Source: Oscillospiraceae bacterium
GTDB lineage: Bacteria; Bacillota; Clostridia; UBA1381
Reading direction: 5' to 3'
Length of the DNA: 7,500 nt
Assembly: GCA_015068545.1 (NCBI GenBank)
Contig: SVKH01000079.1
Coordinates: 1-7,500, forward strand
Numbering within the stretch: the stretch's first letter is position 1; each line of letters opens with the position of its first letter. This document shows positions 1-5,192 of the stretch, piece after piece. The notes beneath the pieces are model-generated. The model saw nothing but the letters and a program-made list of their open reading frames with translations. It was not told where the DNA came from and searched no databases. The translations under genes were made by a program, and so were the position numbers.

Positions 1-14
1 TATGATAAAATAAA

Positions 15-19
15 AAGGA
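15..19 (+). promoter_or_regulatory. Ribosome binding site of alr
   Basis: AAGGA lies 10 bases before the ATG at 30 and only one base before the in-frame TTG at 21. This spacing is the reason for choosing the ATG as the alr start. Confidence 0.6.
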
Positions 20-29
20 ATTGGATACA

Positions 30-1193
30 ATGAACAGAACCTGGGCAGAAATCAATCTTGACAATTTAAAAAGTAATGTGGAAAATATACGCAAAATAAC
101 CAGTCCTAAAGCAGGTATCATGGCGGTGGTTAAGGCTGATGCTTACGGCCATGGCTATGAGGAGTGCTGCAGAGCACTTTTAGAAAGCGGAGTGGATTGC
201 TTTGCCGTTGCTATGACGGATGAGGCGAAACTGTTGAGAAAAAGTGGTTTTACCGTACCTATCCTGATACTTGGTGCAACCCTTTCTCCGGAAGATGCCG
301 ATGACATAGCAGAATATGATATTATGCCCACTATATATAACGTGGACTATGCCAAAATTGTTTCCAAGGCGGCAAAGGAGCGTGGGAAAACCGCCAGAGT
401 ACACCTTAAAATAGATACCGGAATGTCACGACTGGGATTTGTAGCAGGGGAAGATAACACAGAGATTGTAAAGGAAATATTGGAAATATATAATCTTCCA
501 AATATCGAGATTCATGGCATTTTTTCGCACTTTGCCTGCGCTGATGAACCTGATGAAACCTATACAAAGCACCAGTTTGAGCTGTTTTTGAAGCTGGTAT
601 CCGATTTGGAGGAAGTAGGTATTACAATACCTTGTAAGCATATTGCAAACAGTGCCGCTATTACCATGTATCCCGAAACTCATCTGGATATGGTAAGGGC
701 AGGCATCATACTCTACGGATGCTATCCTTCGGAGGATGTGGATAAAAACAGGCTTCCTTTAAAGCCTGTAATGAGCCTGAAATCACGCATTACTATGGTA
801 AAGGAAGTGGAAGAAGGCAGAGGAGTGAGTTACGGCAAGAAGTACATAACCGATAAGAAAACCAAAATAGCGACAGTACCTATCGGTTATGCAGACGGAT
901 ACCCAAGATGCCTTTCACATAAGGCGAAAATAGAAGCAGGTGGGAAAATTTGCGACGTAATAGGCAGAATTTGTATGGATCAATGTATGATAGACGTAAC
1001 TGATGTCCATAATATAAATATAGGTGACGAAGTAACCGTATTTGGCGACGGACAAATCAGTGCAGATGACGTAGCAGGTTGGATGGACACTATAAATTAC
1101 GAGGTTTTGTGTCTGGTATCTAAACGTATCCCGAGAATTTACAAAGAGAATGGGAGGGAAGTCTTTGCCGTAAACTATTTGGAAAAAATATAA
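30..1193 (+). CDS. alr: Alanine racemase, PLP-dependent
   Basis: Interconverts L- and D-alanine in the cytoplasm, supplying D-alanine for peptidoglycan. From the ATG at 30 it gives 387 residues, normal for the family. Near the N-terminus is the PLP-binding motif VVKADAYGHG with the Schiff-base lysine K35 and Y39. HLKIDTGMSRLG carries K127, in the place of the carbamylated lysine of the Geobacillus enzyme, and R134. The second catalytic base is Y268 in GVSYGKKY. IGYADGYPR (285-293) and GRICMDQ (C315, M316, D317) are further family signatures. An in-frame TTG at 21 also exists but sits one base after the Shine-Dalgarno site, so the ATG is preferred. The bases at 1-6 (TATGAT) resemble a -10 box, but any -35 lies outside the window. 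The gene leads a unit with the antitoxin and mazF genes, as in Bacillus subtilis. Identification is secure; the start is slightly less so. Confidence 0.97.
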   Translation: MNRTWAEINLDNLKSNVENIRKITSPKAGIMAVVKADAYGHGYEECCRALLESGVDCFAVAMTDEAKLLRKSGFTVPILILGATLSPEDADDIAEYDIMPTIYNVDYAKIVSKAAKERGKTARVHLKIDTGMSRLGFVAGEDNTEIVKEILEIYNLPNIEIHGIFSHFACADEPDETYTKHQFELFLKLVSDLEEVGITIPCKHIANSAAITMYPETHLDMVRAGIILYGCYPSEDVDKNRLPLKPVMSLKSRITMVKEVEEGRGVSYGKKYITDKKTKIATVPIGYADGYPRCLSHKAKIEAGGKICDVIGRICMDQCMIDVTDVHNINIGDEVTVFGDGQISADDVAGWMDTINYEVLCLVSKRIPRIYKENGREVFAVNYLEKI

Positions 1194-1210
1194 TTATAAT
1201 TGAATGAAAC

Positions 1211-1216
1211 AGGGGG
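1211..1216 (+). promoter_or_regulatory. Ribosome binding site of the antitoxin gene
   Basis: AGGGGG lies 10 bases upstream of the TTG at 1227. The alternative TTG at 1200 has only A/T-rich sequence before it, so this site decides the start. Confidence 0.55.
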
Positions 1217-1226
1217 CCTGATTGCT

Positions 1227-1442
1227 TTGTCACAATTAAAAAAGGTCGTATCCGGTCTTACTTTTGATAAAAATAAGAATAATAACCTTCCGAAAATCCA
1301 CAAAAGATTTCAAAAAAGGAACTTATTAAAGCAAGGCTATAAGGAAATGGCTTCTTTAAATCTAACGCTTGCCCGGGTGTGTTTTGAGGCGGATAATGAT
1401 GCATTATCTGTCTGTGAGGAAAAACTGACGGAGTGTGAATAG
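1227..1442 (+). CDS. mazE: MazE/EndoAI-like antitoxin lacking a recognisable RHH domain
   Basis: Predicted antitoxin partner of the MazF encoded next. From the TTG at 1227 it gives 71 residues. The C-terminal part (about 31-71: RNLLKQGYKEMASLNL, then an acidic tail ending EEKLTECE) resembles the toxin-binding tail of MazE-type antitoxins such as B. subtilis EndoAI (RDLMRRGYMEMAKINL, from memory). The N-terminal 30 residues are lysine-rich and do not resemble the ribbon-helix-helix DNA-binding domain usually found there. Other frames of 1194-1340 do not encode one either, and the alr stop is only 33 bases upstream, so there is no room for it. The start is set by AGGGGG at 1211-1216; a TTG at 1200 would add nine residues without a good ribosome site. 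Its stop codon shares one base with the GTG at 1442 of mazF, suggesting translational coupling. The functional call rests on context plus the tail. Confidence 0.75.
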   Translation: MSQLKKVVSGLTFDKNKNNNLPKIHKRFQKRNLLKQGYKEMASLNLTLARVCFEADNDALSVCEEKLTECE

Positions 1443-1795
1443 TGGTGATTGTAAAACGAGGAGATATTTATTACGCCGACCTTAGTCCCGTCGTAGGAAG
1501 CGAGCAAGGTGGAATAAGACCTGTTTTGATAATCCAGAATGATGTGGGGAACAAGTATAGTCCTACGGTGATTGCCGCGGCGATAACGTCCCAGATAAAT
1601 AAGGCGAAAATGCCCACTCATATCGAATTATCAGCAGAGGACTACGGACTTTATAAGGATTCCGTGATATTGTTGGAGCAAATCAGAACCATTGACAAAA
1701 AAAGATTGAGAGAAAAAGTTGCACATTTAGATAAAAAGCTGATGCAGGATGTTAATGACGCACTTGCCATCAGTTTCGGACTTGAAAATTTATAA
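1442..1795 (+). CDS. mazF: MazF/EndoA family mRNA interferase toxin
   Basis: Sequence-specific endoribonuclease toxin; the B. subtilis homologue EndoA (NdoA) cuts RNA at U^ACAU. The protein (117 residues) closely matches EndoA along its whole length as I recall it. It opens with VKRGDIYYADLSP and continues with VGSEQGGIRPVLIIQND, AAITSQ and DSVILLEQIRTIDKKRL. The catalytic pair appears intact: R26 in GGIRPV and T49 in AAITSQ (R25 and T48 in EndoA numbering). Two adjacent GTG codons, 1442 and 1445, could be the start. GGAG at 1430-1433 is 8 bases from the first, while 1445 gives exactly the MIVKRGD start of EndoA. The gene follows its antitoxin with a one-base overlap or a two-base gap, and a terminator lies about 75 bases downstream. 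The toxin looks complete and active, so its odd-looking antitoxin must presumably still work. Confidence 0.96.
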   Translation: MVIVKRGDIYYADLSPVVGSEQGGIRPVLIIQNDVGNKYSPTVIAAAITSQINKAKMPTHIELSAEDYGLYKDSVILLEQIRTIDKKRLREKVAHLDKKLMQDVNDALAISFGLENL

Positions 1796-1839
1796 CCTTT
1801 TAAAGTATAGAGAAGATTTTAAGAGGTTTTATTAAAATC

Positions 1840-1858
1840 ATGTGGCGAAAGGCTACAT
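1840..1858 (+). other. Small hairpin in the mazF 3' untranslated region
   Basis: ATGTGGC and GCTACAT pair (seven pairs, one of them G-T) around a GAAAG loop. It lies between the mazF stop and the terminator. The 3' arm contains TACAT, the sequence cut by the B. subtilis MazF homologue. The role is unknown; it may simply be part of the termination region. Confidence 0.4.
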
Positions 1859-1868
1859 ATTTAGGAGC

Positions 1869-1896
1869 AAGGGCAAAATTGTCCTTGCCCTTTTTT
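1869..1896 (+). terminator. Intrinsic terminator of the alr-mazE-mazF unit
   Basis: AAGGGCAA at 1869-1876 pairs perfectly with TTGCCCTT at 1885-1892 around an eight-base loop, and a run of six T follows the GC-rich part of the stem (1891-1896). It is placed to end transcription after mazF. Confidence 0.85.
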
Positions 1897-1897
1897 A

Positions 1898-2054
1898 CTT
1901 TATAGGAAACTGCGTTCCCATAAAGCAAAAATAATTATACTGCCGTGCAATTTTTTTGGAAAAGCTTTAGCTTTTCAAAAATGCACATGGCATAAGAAAA
2001 GCGAGATTGCTTCGGCCTTCCGCCGTAGGCGGTGCAGCGAAGCTGCTTTTCTTG
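1898..2054. repeat. Tandem structured repeat, family 1, copy 1 (157 bp)
   Basis: This copy is nearly identical to the next 159 bases. It holds three inverted repeats. Hairpin a (1898-1925) pairs CTTTAT and GGAA with TTCC and ATAAAG across one mismatch. Hairpin b (1941-1992) is an A/T stem centred on the palindrome GAAAAGCTTTAGCTTTTC (1959-1976), closed by GTGCA/TGCAC. Hairpin c (1994-2053) pairs AAGAAAAGC with GCTTTTCTT, then GCTTCG with CGAAGC, then CCGCC with GGCGG around GTA. Open frames through it, on both strands, follow the repeat and have no ribosome site or protein-like content. It begins two bases after the mazF terminator's T run. It could be a mobile structured repeat (REP or MITE-like) or a transcribed RNA; nothing here decides which. 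Confidence 0.85.
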
Positions 2055-2213
2055 CTTTATAGGAAACTGCGTTCCCATAAAGCAAAAATAATTATACTGC
2101 CGTGCAATTTTTTTTTGAAAAGCTTTAGCTTTTCAAAAAATGCACATGGCATAAGAAAAGCAAAATTGCTTCGACCTTCCGCCGTAGGCGGTGCAGCGAA
2201 GCTGCTTTTCTTG
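2055..2213. repeat. Tandem structured repeat, family 1, copy 2 (about 159 bp)
   Basis: Directly adjoins copy 1 and has the same order of hairpins: a at 2055-2082, b at 2098-2151, c at 2153-2212. The visible differences from copy 1 are the lengths of the T and A runs flanking the central palindrome of hairpin b, one G/A-run boundary change there, and three G-to-A changes in hairpin c (in the unpaired strip after AAGAAAAGC and just after GCTTCG). The paired arms of hairpins a and c are unchanged. High identity suggests recent duplication or gene conversion. Confidence 0.85.
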
Positions 2214-2300
2214 TAGGAAACTTGTATTTCCTGTGAGAGATAGATTTTGATTAAATATCTGTGCAAACTTATTTTGCTTTACAAAAATGCACATAGCGTG
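2214..2300. repeat. Degraded third copy of the family 1 repeat
   Basis: Starts with TAGGAAACT in phase with the beginning of the intact copies, and forms a hairpin AGGAAA/TTTCCT (2215-2232) corresponding to hairpin a. Further on, TGTGCA (2260-2265) and TGCACA (2288-2293) correspond to the closing arms of hairpin b, followed by TAGCG in place of TGGCA. The A/T palindrome in the middle is eroded and hairpin c is absent. Homology is inferred from order and arms rather than continuous identity. Confidence 0.5.
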
Positions 2301-2452
2301 ATATAAGTGATCTGATTCCTACCGACCTTTAAACTTTACCGTAATTTAAGGAGACGGTGGAGGTGAAGTCACATTGCTTCAAGTAAAATATAACAAAATT
2401 TATGTCAAAATTTATTATAAATGTACAAAATAATGTTTTTTTAGTCAAAGTA
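2301..2452. other. Gene-free AT-rich stretch upstream of potA
   Basis: I see no credible gene here. It contains two weak inverted repeats, ACCGT/ACGGT (2338-2358) and TGAAG/CTTCA (2364-2381). AAGGAG at 2348-2353 sits nine bases before a GTG that opens only seven codons. A 10-base direct repeat CAAAATTTAT lies at 2394-2403 and 2406-2415 with a 12-base period, and ATTTAT/ATAAAT is palindromic nearby. The last two may be regulator or UP-element sites for the potABCD promoter, but that is only inference. Confidence 0.35.
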
Positions 2453-2481
2453 TTGATTTTTTAGAGAATATAAACTAAAAT
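2453..2481 (+). promoter_or_regulatory. Candidate sigma-A promoter of potABCD
   Basis: TTGATT (2453-2458) and TAAAAT (2476-2481) are separated by 17 bases and match the housekeeping consensus at 4 of 6 and 5 of 6 positions. Transcription would start near 2488, giving a leader of about 45 bases before potA. The region is so AT-rich that chance matches are common. Confidence 0.4.
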
Positions 2482-2490
2482 TAAAATGGT

Positions 2491-2504
2491 GTATTTTTTA
2501 ATAC
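2491..2504. promoter_or_regulatory. Palindrome at the expected potA transcription start
   Basis: GTATT and AATAC are perfect inverted repeats around TTTT, just downstream of the candidate -10 box, with a partial echo TTAATATAC at 2506-2514. The position would suit an operator, but the palindrome is short and AT-rich and no regulator gene is adjacent. Confidence 0.2.
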
Positions 2505-2532
2505 GTTAATATACTGAATTGGGGGTAGATAA

Positions 2533-3579
2533 ATGCAAAATATTATTAGTCTTAAAGACGTTAGTGTGAATTTTGACGGAGAACCTATCTTAAACGGTAT
2601 CAATCTGGATATCAAGGATAAAGAGTTTGTCACGTTTTTGGGGCCGTCAGGTTGTGGAAAGACAACTACTTTGCGTATCATCGGAGGCTTTTTGACTCCC
2701 GATTCCGGAACTGTAAGCTTTGAGGGTAAGGTGATAAATAATATTCCTCCTCATAAGCGTAATGTCAATACAGTTTTCCAGAGATATGCTCTTTTCCCGC
2801 ACCTGAATGTGTACGAAAACATCGCTTTTGGGCTTAGAGTAAAAAAGGAGCCGGAAGCAGAGATTCATAAAAAGGTAGAGGAAATGCTGGAGCTTGTAAA
2901 TCTGCGTGGTTTTGAAAAAAGAAGTGTAAACCGCCTGTCAGGAGGTCAGCAGCAGAGAGTGGCAATAGCTCGTGCTTTGGTAAATAAACCCAAGGTGCTT
3001 CTTTTGGACGAGCCGTTGGGAGCTCTCGACCTGAAGCTGAGAAAAGAGATGCAGACCGAGCTAAAGAGGATTCAGCAACAACTGGAAATAACCTTCATCT
3101 ACGTTACACACGATCAGGAGGAAGCTCTTACTATGAGCGACACTGTTGTGGTTATGAACAAGGGCGACATTCAGCAGATAGGAACACCGGTTGATATATA
3201 TAATGAACCAATAAACGCTTTTGTGGCAGATTTCATAGGAGAAAGTAATATTCTGGATGGTATTATGCATCGTGACTATCTGGTGGAAATCTGTGGCAGA
3301 GAGTTTGAATGTGTAGATAAGGACTTTGGCACCGATACCCCTGTGGACGTTGTCATAAGACCTGAGGATATTAAGCTTATTGATGCTAACGAAGCCAAAA
3401 TAAGCGGAGTGGTGGAATCAGTTACCTTCAAGGGTGTCCACTACGAAATGGTAATAGAAGCCTACGATTTTTCCTGGCTTGTACATTCCACAAAGGCTGC
3501 AGAACTAGGCAGTGTTGTAGGAATTTCTTTTGACCCATACGATATTCACATAATGAGAAAGATGGGTAAAAAGTCATGA
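2533..3579 (+). CDS. potA: Polyamine ABC transporter ATP-binding protein PotA
   Basis: Cytoplasmic ATPase that powers spermidine/putrescine import through PotB and PotC. It has 348 residues, close to the usual PotA length. Nucleotide-binding elements are all present in order: Walker A GPSGCGKT (37-44), Q-loop FQRYALFPH (Q83), signature LSGGQQQR (135-142), Walker B VLLLDEP (155-161), D-loop GALD (163-166) and switch histidine H193 in YVTHDQEEA. Residues from about 235 form a C-terminal regulatory extension with a TOBE-like segment (DVVIRPEDIKLID), as in other importer ATPases of this group. GGGGG ends seven bases before the ATG. It is the first gene of the operon and overlaps potB by four bases (ATGA). 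Substrate assignment rests on the company of PotB, PotC and PotD; the ATPase alone could serve other importers of the same class. Confidence 0.95.
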   Translation: MQNIISLKDVSVNFDGEPILNGINLDIKDKEFVTFLGPSGCGKTTTLRIIGGFLTPDSGTVSFEGKVINNIPPHKRNVNTVFQRYALFPHLNVYENIAFGLRVKKEPEAEIHKKVEEMLELVNLRGFEKRSVNRLSGGQQQRVAIARALVNKPKVLLLDEPLGALDLKLRKEMQTELKRIQQQLEITFIYVTHDQEEALTMSDTVVVMNKGDIQQIGTPVDIYNEPINAFVADFIGESNILDGIMHRDYLVEICGREFECVDKDFGTDTPVDVVIRPEDIKLIDANEAKISGVVESVTFKGVHYEMVIEAYDFSWLVHSTKAAELGSVVGISFDPYDIHIMRKMGKKS

Positions 3580-4388
3580 AAAAGAAATTGATTGCGTCAC
3601 CATATCTGGTTTGGATGGTGGTTTTTATTGTTGTGCCTATCATTATGGTAGGCTATTTTGCGTTCACCGATCCTGAGGGAAGATTCACTCTGGATTATAT
3701 CGCAGAGGTTGGTCAGTACACCAACATTTTTGTACGATCCATATGGCTTGCGGCGATTGCTACCGTAATTTGCCTTATCATTGGCTATCCATGTGCCTTT
3801 ATTTTGAGTAAAATGAGCAAACGGCATCAGGGGACAATGCTGATGATAGTTATGCTTCCTATGTGGATGAACTTCCTTTTAAGGACCTATGCGTGGATGA
3901 CACTTTTGGGTAATAACGGTATTATAAATACCCTTCTTGGCTACATTGGCCTTGGCCCATACAAGATGCTCAATACTCAGGGAGCGGTGGTACTGGGTAT
4001 GGTGTATAATTATCTGCCGTATATGATTCTTCCGCTTTTTTCCGTTATGGTAAAGATAGACAATATGCTTTTAGAAGCAGCACAGGATCTTGGCTGTAAC
4101 AGCAAAAAAGTGCTGTTTAAGGTTGTTTTTCCGCTTAGCTTACCGGGAGTAATGTCGGGTATTACTATGGTTTTTGTGCCGGCGATAAGTACCTTCATTA
4201 TATCTAGAATGCTTGGTGGCGGAAGTAACCTTCTTATAGGTGACCTTATAGAAATGCAGTTTTTGGGAAATTCATACAATCCTAACCTGGGTGCAGGTAT
4301 TTCACTTGTGCTTATGGTTATAATCCTGTTTATAATGACTATTATGAATCAGTTTGATTCCAGTGATGAAGACAGAGTTTTGGTATAG
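3576..4388 (+). CDS. potB: Polyamine ABC transporter permease PotB
   Basis: One of two integral membrane subunits of the polyamine importer. It has 270 residues (E. coli PotB is about 275). Six hydrophobic segments are visible, near residues 10-30, 57-78, 87-110, 136-158, 190-212 and 241-258. The cytoplasmic EAA loop that docks onto the ATPase is at 167-191 (EAAQDLGCNSKKV, then FPLSLPG). The ATG overlaps the potA stop by four bases, implying translational coupling and matched amounts of ATPase and permease. The C-terminus is a short acidic tail. The EAA loop begins with the same ten residues as that of PotC. Assignment as PotB rather than PotC follows gene order and length. Confidence 0.94.
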   Translation: MKKKLIASPYLVWMVVFIVVPIIMVGYFAFTDPEGRFTLDYIAEVGQYTNIFVRSIWLAAIATVICLIIGYPCAFILSKMSKRHQGTMLMIVMLPMWMNFLLRTYAWMTLLGNNGIINTLLGYIGLGPYKMLNTQGAVVLGMVYNYLPYMILPLFSVMVKIDNMLLEAAQDLGCNSKKVLFKVVFPLSLPGVMSGITMVFVPAISTFIISRMLGGGSNLLIGDLIEMQFLGNSYNPNLGAGISLVLMVIILFIMTIMNQFDSSDEDRVLV

Positions 4389-4400
4389 GAGGGAATTTAA

Positions 4401-5192
4401 ATGAAAAAAATATCAAAGATATATATGTCCCTGCTTATACTGTTTCTGTATGTACCTATTTTTGTGCTTATAGTCTACTCATTTAATACTACAAAAAGCC
4501 GTACAGTTTTTGAAGGCTTCACCTTCGACTGGTATTTAAAGCTTTTTCAAAATGAGCTGATTTTAACGTCACTTCGCAATACTCTCATAATTTCGGTGGT
4601 GGCATCTGTATGTGCTACCGCTTTGGGTACGGCAGCGGCTATTGGAATTAACAGTATGCGCAAGGTGCCAAAAGCACTTGTAATGAATGTGACAAATATT
4701 CCTATTATCAATCCGGAAATTGTAACTGGTGTATCCCTTATGCTGCTATTTGTGTTTTTTGCGGCGAGAATGAATTTTAACTTTGGGTTTACAACCCTGA
4801 TAATAGCTCACATTACATTTGATGTACCTTATGTTATACTTAACATAATGCCAAAATTCCGTCAAATGAACCCGAACCTTTATGAGGCAGCGCAGGATCT
4901 TGGCTGTAACTCCTTTAAGGCGTTCACCAAGGTTGTACTTCCGGAGATTATGCCGGGTATAGTATCGGGATTTTTAATGAGCTTCACCTTTTCTCTTGAT
5001 GATTTTGTGGTAAGCTATTTTACATCAGGCGCTACTTCGCAGACTTTACCTATCACGATATACTCCATGACCAGAAGAAAGGTAAGTCCGGAGATTAACG
5101 CACTTTCAACCATAATCTTCCTGATAGTGGTGGTTGTTCTGATAGTTAAAAACATAATTGAAAACAAAAGAATAAAGGAGGAAGCGAAATGA
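4401..5192 (+). CDS. potC: Polyamine ABC transporter permease PotC
   Basis: Second membrane subunit, pairing with PotB to form the channel. It has 263 residues (E. coli PotC about 264) and resembles it along its length: the YVPIFVLIVYSFN first helix, EGFTFDWY before helix 2, AHITFDVPYV, the EAA loop EAAQDLGCNS (162-171) continuing through LPEIMPG, and near the end FTFSLDDFVVSYFTSG plus LPITIYSM and VSPEINALST. Hydrophobic segments lie near 9-28, 60-84, 97-121, 130-150, 186-208 and 235-252. The Shine-Dalgarno site AGGAGG ends eight bases before the ATG, and the gap after potB is 12 bases. Its stop overlaps the potD ATG by four bases. Assignment is secure. Confidence 0.95.
   Translation: MKKISKIYMSLLILFLYVPIFVLIVYSFNTTKSRTVFEGFTFDWYLKLFQNELILTSLRNTLIISVVASVCATALGTAAAIGINSMRKVPKALVMNVTNIPIINPEIVTGVSLMLLFVFFAARMNFNFGFTTLIIAHITFDVPYVILNIMPKFRQMNPNLYEAAQDLGCNSFKAFTKVVLPEIMPGIVSGFLMSFTFSLDDFVVSYFTSGATSQTLPITIYSMTRRKVSPEINALSTIIFLIVVVVLIVKNIIENKRIKEEAK

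Noticed and set aside
1840..1905. A 21-codon ATG frame after mazF
   Set aside because: It runs through a hairpin and the terminator, and the nearest Shine-Dalgarno-like AAGAGG is about 15 bases away, too far for good initiation.
2007..2266. Open frames of 69 codons on both strands
   Set aside because: They run through the tandem repeat and its complement, translate hairpin arms (the same LLRPSAVGGAAKLLFL segment twice) and lack a ribosome site.
1898..2300. CRISPR array
   Set aside because: Only two full copies and one degraded copy of a ~157 bp unit exist, with no short repeats separated by unique spacers and no cas genes.
1796..2532. Insertion sequence or integrated element
   Set aside because: No transposase or integrase fragment is readable in any frame and no target-site duplication could be identified.
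2301..2532. Known riboswitch before potA
   Set aside because: I could not match any conserved riboswitch core; the visible inverted repeats are only five base pairs and lie upstream of the likely promoter.
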